DNA of 41,349 nucleotides from an uncultured Saprospiraceae bacterium (GTDB lineage: Bacteria; Bacteroidota; Bacteroidia; Chitinophagales; Saprospiraceae): contig CALJIY010000135.1 of assembly GCA_937973945.1 (NCBI GenBank), positions 1 through 41,349 on the forward strand, given 5' to 3'. Positions 7,248-17,193 of the stretch are shown here, in pieces (position 1 is the stretch's first letter; each line of letters starts with the position of its first letter). The translations under genes were made by a program, and so were the position numbers. Below the pieces are notes generated by a model. It made no database searches. It worked only from the letters and a program-made list of their open reading frames with translations, and was not told the DNA's origin.

Positions 7248-9662
7248 ATGATTAATAAAATTAATGGTTACGATGAACCTAATGGATATAATTTCAATAG
7301 AAATATCGTAAGTAATGAAGCCATAGAAGAAACCGTTGATTTAAAACCATTTTTATATCGGTTACTCCGAAATTGGTTTTGGGTTGCGTTGAGCTTGGCA
7401 AGTTCTGTGGGTTTAGGATTTTTATATTTAAATCAAACCCAAGAAGTCTATAAAGTAGAAGGTTCTCTATTAATTCAAAGTGAAGAAAGTTCAGGAATTA
7501 GTCAAGAGGACATGCTATTCGGGGACCTAGGATTAGGAGGAAATAGTAATCTAGAAAATGAACAACAAATTTTAAAATCCTTTCCAATTATCAATAATGT
7601 GTTAGACACATTGAATCTAGATATATCGTATTTTCTCACTAAAGGCATAAAAACTATAGAACTTTATGAAGAAGCACCTATAAGTGTACAAATAAATAAG
7701 GATTCACAAATTTTGCCGTCCAAGTTTGTTGAAAAAAAAATCTATCAAATTCATTATATTGATCCTGATAACTTCAAATTAACTAATGGAGAAGATACAA
7801 CACTTGCCCGATTTAATATACCTTTTGAATTAGATGGTAATCAATTACTTATTGAACAATTATTACCCTTTGAAAAAGGAGAGATATATTTTAAAATTAA
7901 TGATCGAAAAGAATTAATAAAAAAATATATAGACAAGATAAACATAGAGCAAATTGCAGAGTCTGATATTTTGAGAATTTCCTTAGAGGATGTAGTTCCT
8001 CAAAGGTCAATAGAGTTTGTAGAGCACTTGATAGAAACTTACAATAAATATACTGTTCAAGAAAAGAAGCGCGTCTCAGAAAACACCCTCCAATTCATTG
8101 AAGAGAGATTACAATTCATACAAAAGGAATTGTATAATGTTGAAAAGAAAGCGGAATCTTATAAAAATCAAAATCAAATAGCTGTTGAATCAACTACTAG
8201 TGCTGGATACTATTTAGATGAAATTTCGACTTCAGATAAGGCCATTGTTGAACTTGATTTCCAAAAAAGTTTTGTTGAAAACTTAAGAAATTATCTTTTG
8301 AAACCAGAGAATCTCTATAGTTTTTTGTCTTCTATACCAGATATTGGAGAAGGAACTGGTTTTTCTGCTTCTATACAGCGTTATAATGACTTACTTGCCA
8401 CTCGGGAAAAATTGTTAATTGCTGCCAACGCCGCTAATCCTCAAGTCCAATTGCTTGAGGAGCAAATTTCAGCACTAAGAAAAAGTGTTATTGCAAATCT
8501 CAGTCAAATTGATGCTGATTTGACGAATCGAATTAATCAATTAAAAGATAAAGTCAAACCTATTGTAAGAAAAATGAATAATATTCCTCGTAACCAAAGG
8601 GAATTATTACAGATAATGCGTCAACAACAAATAAAGCAATCTTTATTTCTTTTTCTGTTGGAAAAAAGAGAAGAAACAGGATTAACATTGGCATCTAAAG
8701 TAGCTGATACTAGAACCATTAATCCGCCTATTACATTAGAAAAAGTGGCACCGAATGATAAAACTGTTCTCATGAGTAGTGCACTTGTTGGATTATTCAT
8801 TCCTATTTTCATTTTCTACATACTGGAATTTTTCAGATTTACAATTCGCGCAGAGGAAGACATTAAACGAGTAACGAATACTCCTATGTTAGGCTTCATA
8901 GAAGAAAGTAAAAACAAACAAGATATTGTAGTTCAAGAAGGTAAAAGATCAGCTATAGCCGAAATGTTTAACTTACTACGTACCAATATCCATTTTATGT
9001 TACCAATTTTAGCAAAAGAAAGAACTAAAGTATTATTGGTTACATCGAGTCAAAGTGGAGAAGGGAAAACATTTGTAGCACTTAATTTAGCGGCAAGTCT
9101 TGCACTTTCCGGAGCAGACACTTTATTAATGGGGTTTGATTTGAGGAAACCAAGACTTAGCAAAATTTTAAAACTAAAAGATGAGAATAAAGGGATCTCC
9201 AATTATTTAGCAGGAATGGAAGAAAATCCATTTGATTTAATAAGGAAAGTTGAAGGTTTTGATCATTTATCTTGTCTAGGAAGTGGTTTTGTACCTCCCA
9301 ATCCTGCTCATATGATTTTACGAGATAGAACGGATGAGTTATTTAAGCAATTAAATAATAAATTCAAATATATTATCATTGACACACCGCCTGTTGGATT
9401 AGTCACTGATGCACTTTTATTAGGTAAATATGCAGACTTATCATTATATGTTGCTAGACAGGGTATGACAAAGACAGGGCAATTAAAAATAATCGATGAT
9501 ATTTATAAAAAACATAAATTGCCACAACCATCTATAATATTAAATGGCGTTAACAAAAAATATGGCTACGGGTATGGTTATGGGTATGGCTACTATGAGG
9601 AGGATGAAATAACAACACAGCCATCTATAATTAAAAAACCTACGAGTGTCATAAATTCTTAA
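7248..9662 (+). CDS. wzc: Polysaccharide co-polymerase / tyrosine autokinase (Wzc type)
   Basis: 804 residues, fused Wzz and BY-kinase architecture. Residues about 27-62 hold the Wzz start and first membrane helix (FWVALSLASSVGLGFLYL). Residues about 270-450 are a long coiled-coil periplasmic region. The second helix is near 508-530. The cytoplasmic kinase has Walker A SSQSGEGKT near 600, Walker A' LLMGFDLRKPRL near 625, and Walker B YIIIDTPP near 705. The C-terminal tail is a dense Tyr cluster (YGYGYGYGYY), the autophosphorylation site and likely substrate of the phosphatase at 572-1294. It controls chain length and export with the Wza-like channel. An A9 run at 7732-7740 lies inside the reading frame. 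Confidence 0.95.
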   Translation: MINKINGYDEPNGYNFNRNIVSNEAIEETVDLKPFLYRLLRNWFWVALSLASSVGLGFLYLNQTQEVYKVEGSLLIQSEESSGISQEDMLFGDLGLGGNSNLENEQQILKSFPIINNVLDTLNLDISYFLTKGIKTIELYEEAPISVQINKDSQILPSKFVEKKIYQIHYIDPDNFKLTNGEDTTLARFNIPFELDGNQLLIEQLLPFEKGEIYFKINDRKELIKKYIDKINIEQIAESDILRISLEDVVPQRSIEFVEHLIETYNKYTVQEKKRVSENTLQFIEERLQFIQKELYNVEKKAESYKNQNQIAVESTTSAGYYLDEISTSDKAIVELDFQKSFVENLRNYLLKPENLYSFLSSIPDIGEGTGFSASIQRYNDLLATREKLLIAANAANPQVQLLEEQISALRKSVIANLSQIDADLTNRINQLKDKVKPIVRKMNNIPRNQRELLQIMRQQQIKQSLFLFLLEKREETGLTLASKVADTRTINPPITLEKVAPNDKTVLMSSALVGLFIPIFIFYILEFFRFTIRAEEDIKRVTNTPMLGFIEESKNKQDIVVQEGKRSAIAEMFNLLRTNIHFMLPILAKERTKVLLVTSSQSGEGKTFVALNLAASLALSGADTLLMGFDLRKPRLSKILKLKDENKGISNYLAGMEENPFDLIRKVEGFDHLSCLGSGFVPPNPAHMILRDRTDELFKQLNNKFKYIIIDTPPVGLVTDALLLGKYADLSLYVARQGMTKTGQLKIIDDIYKKHKLPQPSIILNGVNKKYGYGYGYGYGYYEEDEITTQPSIIKKPTSVINS

Positions 9663-9715
9663 ACAACTTCATAAATAATTTATCGAAAACATGGAACAAT
9701 TAATTATTAAATCAA

Positions 9716-11101
9716 TTGGTAAAACGTAATATATTTAAGAATCTCCTTGCTTCAGGCATCCGAAAGTTTCTTCTTATTGGAGAACATCTGTTTCTAGTTC
9801 CATTTTTTCTGACAGTTTGGGGTGCAGCTTATTATGGAGAATGGTTAACGCTTATTGCTTTTCCAAGTATTATTAGTTTGAGTAATGTAGGAGTGGGGAC
9901 AGCAGCGGCAAACTCATTTGTATTAAAGTACGCAAATGGAAACTATCAAGAGGCTAAGAATACTTATTATAATGGATTATATTTAGTTTCTTATGCCATT
10001 ATCGGAGGCACTCTTTTAGGTAGTATTTTAATGCTAACACTACATGCTCAAGGTTTATTTGATAATTTATTAGTTTCATCGGTTTATGCAATAAAAGTCG
10101 TTTCTATTTTAATGATAGCCAGATTAATTAACTTTTATTCGCAATTAATTGAGGCAAAATTTCTAGCGGTACGATTAGCGTCATTTTATTTAAATATTAG
10201 AAATTTTTTTATTTTATTTAAACTATTACTTTTTATAGTTTTTTTGTTTTTTGGTGCCAAAATGTTGTCCCTTGCCATAATAGATTTATTATTGACAATA
10301 GCTGGTAATCTTACAGCCTATATATATTCAAGAAATAAGTTGGACCATTTTAAGGGGATTAAAACAAAATTCATTTTTTCCGAATGTAAAGAAATAATTT
10401 CAAAGGGAATTTATTATATGTTAAACCCATTATCACGTGCAATGTTCTTTCAAGGAAGTACAATAATGGTTAGAACTTTCTTAGGACCAGAAGCTGTTGC
10501 AATTTTTAATACAGTTAGAACACTGACAAGATCTATCAACCAAGTTTTTGGTATAATCAATACTTCCATCTTTCCTGAAATACAATTTGAATATGGGAAT
10601 GGAAATTTAGAACTCGTTAGAAAAATATTTCGATTAGGTTTTTCTATAGTAACTGTATTAAGTATTATAGGTATTGTAGTTTTAGGATTTTTCGGCTTAA
10701 ATATTTATGAATATTGGACTATGGGGAAATTAAAGGTTCCGATGGACTTATGGTGTCTATTTTTATTAGGGGCATTATTCAACACCCAATGGTCGACTGT
10801 TAGTATTCTTTTTAGAGCAGCAAATCAACCAAGGGTTCTAACTCTAACAGCTATTCTTGGAGCGGGTGTAACACTCCTATTTTGCTGGATATTAATTCCA
10901 ATATTTGGACTTTTAGGAGCAGCCTTTTCACTACTTTTGATGGAGTTGATTATGTCTATTATATTATTAATAAAAGGATGTAAGATAATTAATCAACCTT
11001 TAATTTCTCTATATACAAAAGGCTTTATGGAATTTTGGGCACTTGTATATAATTATAAATCTTTGCTACAACACAAACTAAATAAAGTCCATTTGAAATA
11101 A
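9716..11101 (+). CDS. Polysaccharide flippase (Wzx / MATE-like PST family)
   Basis: 461 residues and strongly hydrophobic throughout, with about 12 to 14 membrane segments. The N-terminus (LLIGEHLFLVPFFLTVWGAAYYGEWL) and the segment SLSNVGVGTAAANSF are typical of the Polysacc_synt family. It should move the undecaprenyl-linked repeat unit across the inner membrane. The start must be non-ATG: a stop lies in frame at 9701-9703, and the first in-frame ATG is about 100 residues inside. TTG at 9716 is the best candidate. It follows the autokinase gene by 53 bases and is followed 7 bases later by the ATG of the sulfotransferase gene. Confidence 0.85.
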   Translation: MVKRNIFKNLLASGIRKFLLIGEHLFLVPFFLTVWGAAYYGEWLTLIAFPSIISLSNVGVGTAAANSFVLKYANGNYQEAKNTYYNGLYLVSYAIIGGTLLGSILMLTLHAQGLFDNLLVSSVYAIKVVSILMIARLINFYSQLIEAKFLAVRLASFYLNIRNFFILFKLLLFIVFLFFGAKMLSLAIIDLLLTIAGNLTAYIYSRNKLDHFKGIKTKFIFSECKEIISKGIYYMLNPLSRAMFFQGSTIMVRTFLGPEAVAIFNTVRTLTRSINQVFGIINTSIFPEIQFEYGNGNLELVRKIFRLGFSIVTVLSIIGIVVLGFFGLNIYEYWTMGKLKVPMDLWCLFLLGALFNTQWSTVSILFRAANQPRVLTLTAILGAGVTLLFCWILIPIFGLLGAAFSLLLMELIMSIILLIKGCKIINQPLISLYTKGFMEFWALVYNYKSLLQHKLNKVHLK

Positions 11102-11108
11102 GTATATC

Positions 11109-11908
11109 ATGGTATTTTCATTAAAAAAAAATTTATTTTTATTCGTGGCATAAAAACAGGCAGTAGCAGTATGCAACTACTGCTTAAGCCATATATTCGT
11201 AGCCTGGAACAAACAATCTTATTTAAAATAATAAGACAACAACCCTATTTAGCACAGCGTTATCCATTTTTTGATTTCTACAATCACCCCCATTTAAGTA
11301 TAGCTCAAGCAAAATCAATCTTACCCGAAACAATTTTTGATAATCAAGTAAAATTTGGTGTCGTTAGACATCCTGTTGATTGGATTATTTCGGTTTTTAA
11401 ACATTGGCAAAGAATTTATCATTTAGACCCTAACAAAACAAAGACATATCGTGCGGTAAAGACCTTAGAAGATTTCGTTTTGTTTAGATTAGATCATTAC
11501 GTACCAATACAAGCTTTGCAATTTATTGATAAGGCAGGTGTACTACAACTTGATCATGTTGGGAATTTTGCCCACTTGAACCTATTTGCTGAATCAATGA
11601 CTTCCATACTAAATATAGAAGGATCTTTGCAAAGAATAAATGTTGCTCCCTCTAAGCAAAAGTATATACCCTCCAAAAAAGATATTTCTTTGATTGAAAA
11701 AGCATGTAGATTAGATTTTGAATTGTTTGATTTTGATCAAGCACAAGGATCTGGTTTCATCAGCGTGAAAAAAAATAAAGGAATTGAAGTAGACTTAGCT
11801 ACTGAACTTGAAAAAGCAGGAGGAAATTATTTTGACCCTTGGATATTTGCACCATCTATGAGCAAAGATGGCTTCCTTGTCCCAAATGAAAGACTAAGTA
11901 AACAATAA
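11109..11908 (+). CDS. Sulfotransferase family protein, N-terminus split by an A9 tract
   Basis: The ORF track starts at the ATG at 11171, but the open frame extends upstream and encodes FIFIRGIKTGSSSMQ, the 5'-phosphosulfate (PAPS) binding motif that a sulfotransferase needs near its N-terminus. No ATG exists in that frame. The ATG at 11109, 7 bases after the flippase stop, reads MVFSLKK and then runs out of frame at nine A's (11123-11131) to a stop at 11151. A one-base shift in the tract joins both parts. The 3'-phosphate binding motif VRHPVDWIISVFKHW follows. It likely transfers sulfate to a sugar of the repeat unit. Causes to separate: sequencing indel, slippage or phase variation, or an ATT/ATA start. 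Confidence 0.8.
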
Positions 11909-11922
11909 AATTTCTAGAATTA

Positions 11923-13509
11923 ATGCAAAAAAAATACCAGTGGTTGCACTCATTAAAGCGAACAGCTTGGATCATGCTTACTGTGGCTGCTATTTTGCAA
12001 ATTTATATTGAAGGTAGCAGATCCAATTCGATTGGAATTTTAGTCGCTTTATTAACTTGGTTTGTAACTGATTCCTTTTTGCTAAAAGAGCACATATTAA
12101 AGAAATATACCATTTCGTTAATACCTATAATAGGTTTTATTTTAACTCAGGTTTATTTCCCCTTAATATTCATGACTTTTGAATGGAAACCGATAACCTT
12201 TAATTTAGAGATGCCCGAATGGGTATTCTTCCATAATGCAGGCTTTTCTATAATTTTTATTGGTATACATAAATTGTATCAACAAACAAAAAAAACTGGA
12301 TTTGTAAGATTGTCTTGGATTAATAAAATTTATAACAAATGTGGTATTTATCAACCAGCGGGTGTGACTTTTGTTTGGTTTTTAGGATTCGTTGGATTAT
12401 TATCTACTACCTATGTTTATTTTGTTCTGGGGGATTATAATGGAGGGGTAGATGGTGTAGGAAGGAAGCTTCTCGATGGATTGAAACCATTAATATATGC
12501 TCCTTTTTTTCTACCTATAAGTAATTTATTTTCTACTGAAAAAAAAGATAATTTATTTTTTCTATTACTCTTATATTTTATCCCCATTTTGGGTTTAGGT
12601 ATAGGTGCTAATAGTAGAGGACTAATTGTTGTTGGAGTAATGAGTTTAGTAATTGCCTACTTTATTGATTTAGCCTTAAATGGTTCCAAAAAAACCATTT
12701 TTTCAATTAAGAATTGTCTTTTAGTTTTAAGTCTCTCTTTCATAGTGTTCGGACCATTAACTGATTTGGCCTTAGCGATGGTGATTGTTAGAAATCAACG
12801 CTATAATCTATCAGCAAGCAAATTATTTAAAAAGACTTATCAAATAGCTCAGAAAAAGGAAGTTTTGCAGAAGTATTATAAAAAATCAACCTTAAAAAAA
12901 TCAAGTAAGAAATGGGATGAATCCTATTTAAATAATTTGTTTCTAGCAAGATTTTGTAATATAAAATTTACAGACTTAACTCTTAATAATGCTAAAAAAT
13001 TAACCCCAAAAGGGAGTGAAAAATTTAGGGCTATTTTATGGAAAAGATTATTGGGCGCTTTTCCATCTCCATTACTTGACTTTTTTAACATTCGTGCCGA
13101 TAAAAGTAAAATAATGTCCGCTTCGCCTGGGGATTGGCTTTATTACCTGGCTGGAGGACCTAATCATGTTATTGGAGGTTTTAGGGTTAGTCAAGCTCCA
13201 GCAAATGCAATCGCAGCATATGGGTATGAACTAGCAATTCTGCTATATATGCTAAGTTTGTTCTTACTTTTCTATATTCTTGACGCCTTTATTTACAAAG
13301 GTATTAATATCACTCAGGTTTCTTTTATCCTCCTTCTAGAATCATACAATATATTTAAATTATTAATACAAGGTAGTCCATTTGATTTAGCGGTAGTTAT
13401 GATTCGAACTATACCAGAATTAATTTTTCTTTACGTTTCACTACATTTTATCTTTCAATTTTTAAGAAAAACTATACAAAGTGTTCGCTCCGTAGTCGCT
13501 GGAGTTTAG
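11923..13509 (+). CDS. Multi-pass membrane protein, probable O-antigen/EPS polymerase (Wzy-like)
   Basis: 528 residues with about 10 to 12 membrane segments and a large hydrophilic loop around residues 295-400. LGIGANSRGLIVVGVMSLV near 227 resembles the Wzy segment in which an Arg lies next to a membrane helix. Wzy proteins are poorly conserved in sequence, so the call rests on topology, length, the presence of one such gene in a cluster that already has Wzx, Wza and Wzc, and the lack of any other candidate. The product would join repeat units on the periplasmic face of the inner membrane. It starts 14 bases after the sulfotransferase gene. Confidence 0.7.
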   Translation: MQKKYQWLHSLKRTAWIMLTVAAILQIYIEGSRSNSIGILVALLTWFVTDSFLLKEHILKKYTISLIPIIGFILTQVYFPLIFMTFEWKPITFNLEMPEWVFFHNAGFSIIFIGIHKLYQQTKKTGFVRLSWINKIYNKCGIYQPAGVTFVWFLGFVGLLSTTYVYFVLGDYNGGVDGVGRKLLDGLKPLIYAPFFLPISNLFSTEKKDNLFFLLLLYFIPILGLGIGANSRGLIVVGVMSLVIAYFIDLALNGSKKTIFSIKNCLLVLSLSFIVFGPLTDLALAMVIVRNQRYNLSASKLFKKTYQIAQKKEVLQKYYKKSTLKKSSKKWDESYLNNLFLARFCNIKFTDLTLNNAKKLTPKGSEKFRAILWKRLLGAFPSPLLDFFNIRADKSKIMSASPGDWLYYLAGGPNHVIGGFRVSQAPANAIAAYGYELAILLYMLSLFLLFYILDAFIYKGINITQVSFILLLESYNIFKLLIQGSPFDLAVVMIRTIPELIFLYVSLHFIFQFLRKTIQSVRSVVAGV

Positions 13510-13532
13510 TCATATTTTCAAATAATTATTTG

Positions 13533-14591
13533 ATGAAAATCTTATATATAGGCAATTCAGAATTTGGTACAACTTCTTTGCATCGAGCGATCGCACTTGA
13601 GAGATTAAGTCATTCTGTTGTTCTGTTGGATCCCTATAAAGCAATGGGTTCTCGTCTTAAAGGATTCACAGGGAAAATAAATTATCATTCGGGGTATAGA
13701 TTTCTTCAAAAGATTGTACTAAAATGGCTACGTTCTTCAATAAAACATTTGGAAGATATTCAACTAATATGGATAAATAGTGGAGAACTTTTAGGGAGTC
13801 GTTCACTTAAATTTCTGAAAGAGTTAGGAATTCCGATTGTCTTATATAATAATGACGACCCAACTGGTACTCGAGACAAAAGAAGGTTTGATATGCTTTT
13901 ATCAGCTATTCCATATTATGACTTATGTGTTGTGCGGAGAGAACCTAATATTGAAGAATACAAAGCAAAAGGAGCTCAAAAAGTATTACATGTATACATG
14001 TCCTACGATGAAATAGCACATAGTCCATTAGAAGTTATCCCGATAAAATTTCATTCTGAAGTTGCTTTTATAGGTACTTGGATGAGAAACGAAAAGAGAG
14101 ATGTTTTCTTATTAAAATTAATTAATGCAGGTATTAGTGTTAGTATATGGGGAGGGCGATGGCAGAAAAGTCCGTATTTTGAATTACTTAAACCTTATTA
14201 CAAAGGCCCATTTTTAAAAGGTAAAGATTATGTAGCTGCTATGCAAGGGGCTAAAATATGCTTAGGTTTTTTATCAAAAGGCAATAGAGACTTGCATACT
14301 CGGCGATCTGTAGAAATACCATACGCCGGTGGCTTATTATGTGCAGAACGTACTTCTGAACATCAAAAAATGTTTGAAGAAGGAAAAGAAGCAATTTTCT
14401 GGTATGATGCAGATGAATGTATTGAACTATGTAAAAAGTTTCTAAAAGATGATGAAAAAAGAGAAGCCATTCGTTTAGCTGGTATGAAAAAAGTTAGAAA
14501 TCTCAAAGTAGGTAATGAAGATACATGTCAATCTATACTAAGATCTTTAGAGGAACACGTTATGAAAAATGAATTGCTAATCAGAAGGTAA
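13533..14591 (+). CDS. CgeB-like glycosyltransferase (GT family 1-like, GT-B fold)
   Basis: About 352 residues. The ORF track opens one codon early at a TTG; the ATG at 13533 is preferred. The N-terminus MKILYIGNSEFGTTSLHRAIALERLSH is a Rossmann start. Mid-protein features include YNNDDPTGTRDKRRFD near 108, VAFIGTWMRNEKR near 180 and AGAKICLGFLSKGNRDLHTRRSVEIPYAGG near 235, the CgeB/Glyco_trans_1_2 signature in which the C-terminal domain reads RSFEIP-A-GG. It is cytoplasmic and adds a sugar to the lipid-linked intermediate. Donor and acceptor cannot be told from sequence. Confidence 0.8.
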   Translation: MKILYIGNSEFGTTSLHRAIALERLSHSVVLLDPYKAMGSRLKGFTGKINYHSGYRFLQKIVLKWLRSSIKHLEDIQLIWINSGELLGSRSLKFLKELGIPIVLYNNDDPTGTRDKRRFDMLLSAIPYYDLCVVRREPNIEEYKAKGAQKVLHVYMSYDEIAHSPLEVIPIKFHSEVAFIGTWMRNEKRDVFLLKLINAGISVSIWGGRWQKSPYFELLKPYYKGPFLKGKDYVAAMQGAKICLGFLSKGNRDLHTRRSVEIPYAGGLLCAERTSEHQKMFEEGKEAIFWYDADECIELCKKFLKDDEKREAIRLAGMKKVRNLKVGNEDTCQSILRSLEEHVMKNELLIRR

Positions 14592-14737
14592 GAGAAGATA
14601 TTTGATAGTGCTACGTCCTTAGTATTATTGAAAAAATAAATTTACTAGAAGAATTTTGAATTGGTAAATTTAATTTTTCATAGCTCCTTATATATTTTGA
14701 CTATTCATTTAACCTCTAAATTATTTATAATAACTCA

Positions 14738-15742
14738 ATGCTTAAAGTTACCTTTTTTTATAGAAAAAAATATCCAAGTGCATTTAGCATAGAACAATTA
14801 TTTAAAGGTATAGAACAACAGTTAAGTCATAATAAAAGTAATATAGAAATAGGTAATTATGAGTTGGCTTATTATAATAACAAACTTAAAAATGTCCTAA
14901 AAAATATTTTCCAAGCTAAAAATCATGAAGGAAATATTAATCATATTACAGGTGATGTTTATTCTATTATTTTTGGGTTTCGCCATCCTACAATAATTAC
15001 AATACACGATTGTAACCCATTACTTCGTTACTCGAAATGGCATCCAAGATACTGGTTTTATAGATGGATTATTTATGAGTGGCCTATACAAAAAGCTCAA
15101 GCAATAACTGTTATTTCTAATAAAACCAAGCAAGAATTATCGGATTTAGTGTCTATTGATCTGAAGAAAATACATGTAATTCCAAACTATTTGAATCCAG
15201 AATTTAAGTTTACGCCTTTTAAATTTAACCATAAAAATCCACGTATATTACAAGTTGGTGTAAAGAAGAATAAAAACATCAAACGTTTGGCGATTGCTTT
15301 AAATGGAATACAATGTCATTTAGATATAATTGGGAAGCCCGATGATTCTGACATATATGAATTAAACAAAAACAAGATATCTTTTTCCTTTGAAACTCAA
15401 TTAACTTCATTGGAGGTAATCGAAAAATATAAAAATTGTGATTTAGTAGTTTTTGCCTCAACTTATGAAGGCTTTGGATTACCCATCCTAGAAGCTCAAG
15501 CAATAGGAAGACCAGTGATTACAAGTAATATTTCACCAATGAAAGAGGTAGCTGGGAAAGGAGCTGTATTGGTGGATCCTTATAAATCTGAATCCATCCG
15601 GTTGGGCATAAAAGAAATTTGTATGAATGAGAACCTAAGGAACCAACTTATAATGGATGGTTGTGAGAATATTAAAAATTATTCCATTGTAAAGATCACT
15701 CAAAAATTCCATAATTTATATTCTTCAATTGCGACTGAATAA
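14738..15742 (+). CDS. Glycosyltransferase family 4 protein
   Basis: 334 residues, a GT-B enzyme. It shows IITIHDCNPLLRY near 88, AQAITVISNKTKQEL near 125, RILQVGVKKNKNIKRL near 168 and the nucleotide-sugar site YEGFGLPILEAQAIGRPVITSNISPMKEVAG near 247-278, with the family's E(x7)E spacing. No membrane segment is seen. It is separated from the gene before it by 146 bases without any other gene. It is one of the cytoplasmic transferases that assemble the repeat unit; specificity is unknown. Confidence 0.88.
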   Translation: MLKVTFFYRKKYPSAFSIEQLFKGIEQQLSHNKSNIEIGNYELAYYNNKLKNVLKNIFQAKNHEGNINHITGDVYSIIFGFRHPTIITIHDCNPLLRYSKWHPRYWFYRWIIYEWPIQKAQAITVISNKTKQELSDLVSIDLKKIHVIPNYLNPEFKFTPFKFNHKNPRILQVGVKKNKNIKRLAIALNGIQCHLDIIGKPDDSDIYELNKNKISFSFETQLTSLEVIEKYKNCDLVVFASTYEGFGLPILEAQAIGRPVITSNISPMKEVAGKGAVLVDPYKSESIRLGIKEICMNENLRNQLIMDGCENIKNYSIVKITQKFHNLYSSIATE

Positions 15743-15941
15743 TTAAGCCCTATCATTTCTCTGGATACCTTGGAAGGGGAAACTAGAGAAAAAATAATCT
15801 CATTTATGTCCATATACTTGCCGAACTAAAAAAAAAATAACTTCGCAAAATCCCATACCCCCATACTTTAAGTAATGACTTTCGAATTTAAACTATAACA
15901 AAAATTTGTCTGTAGGTCATTCTTGGGTAACTATAAAAAAA

Positions 15942-17072
15942 ATGAAAATACTTTTCCCCGTAGGTAGTTTTTATCCAGCTCAAACCGGAGGTCCAGATAA
16001 CACTGTTTATTGGATAACTAAAGCCTTGAAAAAACGACAGCAAGATCCAATAGTCGTATCTACTAATAAAGGGTTAAAACCTAATATTCTAACTGAAAAA
16101 TGGTTAGAGAAAGAATATGCGAAAGTAAATTACACAAAAAATAAAATTCATTACTTCCCAATTCCTCTAATTAAGATCGCTTATAATCAGCTAAAAAATG
16201 CAGACATATTACATTTGACCATGATCTTTTATCCAGCTTCTTTTATCATGGCTATTTTAAATAGGTTCTTTTATAAACGCCCTATTATTTGGTCAGTTCG
16301 TGGAGACTTAGATCCTCATATGTTAGAGCGAAGTTCATGGAAAAAAAAACCTATTCTATTTTTAATAAAGAATTTCCTAAGAAGCAATGTTACTTTTCAT
16401 ACTACTTGTAATGCAGAAACAGCGTATTTAAAAAACAAAATTGGGGAAGACATAGAGGTAATTCAATTGGCGAATTATATGGAATTGCCAGAGAAGCTAG
16501 GAATAGTTAAGCAAAAATACTTGCTATATCTTGGTAGAATTGATTCCAAAAAAGCTATCGAAAACTTAATTGAGGGAATAAATCAATCTCAAAAATTCTT
16601 AGATTCAGATTACGTCCTCAAAATTGCAGGAGATTATAAAAACCCATATGGTTTAGGATTAGTGAAATTAGTTGAACAATATAATTTAAAGCATAAGATT
16701 CAATTTCTTGGACATGTTGAAGGACTCGAAAAACAAAAAATATTGGCAGCTGCCTATTTCTTAATCATGCCCTCTCATACGGAAAATTTTGGTATTGTAG
16801 TAGCGGAGGCTTTAAGCCAAGGAACACCTGCCGTAGCTTCTACAGGTACGCCATGGCAATTATTAGTAGATTATAAGTGTGGCTTTTGGATTGACAACAC
16901 GCCAGAAAAAATTTCAACTACTGTTGATCTTATTTTGGAAATGGACACGACTCAATATCAAGAATATGCCACTAACGGAAGACGTCTGGTCGAGAATGAA
17001 TTAGATATTTACCATAATATTGAAAAATGGATTCTTACCTATAAACAGTTACTTAAATCTAGAAGTACTTAA
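15942..17072 (+). CDS. Glycosyltransferase family 4 protein
   Basis: 376 residues from the ATG at 15942. The track start at 15906 is a TTG that adds 12 residues with no family resemblance before MKILFPVGSFYPAQTGGPDNTVYWITKAL, the normal GT-B N-terminus with a Gly-Gly donor loop. Later motifs are SVRGDLDPHML near 115, YLLYLGRIDSKKAIENLI near 190 and MPSHTENFGIVVAEALSQGTPAVASTGTPW near 280-308, the E(x7)E nucleotide-sugar site. It is a cytoplasmic transferase of unknown specificity. An A9 run at 16341-16349 lies within its frame. The 199 bases upstream hold no gene but include an A10 run at 15827-15836. Confidence 0.88.
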   Translation: MKILFPVGSFYPAQTGGPDNTVYWITKALKKRQQDPIVVSTNKGLKPNILTEKWLEKEYAKVNYTKNKIHYFPIPLIKIAYNQLKNADILHLTMIFYPASFIMAILNRFFYKRPIIWSVRGDLDPHMLERSSWKKKPILFLIKNFLRSNVTFHTTCNAETAYLKNKIGEDIEVIQLANYMELPEKLGIVKQKYLLYLGRIDSKKAIENLIEGINQSQKFLDSDYVLKIAGDYKNPYGLGLVKLVEQYNLKHKIQFLGHVEGLEKQKILAAAYFLIMPSHTENFGIVVAEALSQGTPAVASTGTPWQLLVDYKCGFWIDNTPEKISTTVDLILEMDTTQYQEYATNGRRLVENELDIYHNIEKWILTYKQLLKSRST

Positions 17073-17193
17073 TCCAGTCATTTGTTTTACTAGACCTACT
17101 CCTAAATTCACGAACAATGATTTTCAACGCATAAAATCAAAAAAGATAAACCATTAACAAAAGTACCTTGGACACCTCCACCGAATCTAAATT

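Noticed and set aside
15760-15800. TTTCTCT/AGAGAAA inverted repeat after the GT4 gene as a terminator
   Set aside because: Only 7 bp pair around a loop of more than 20 bases, and the flank is generic AT-rich sequence.
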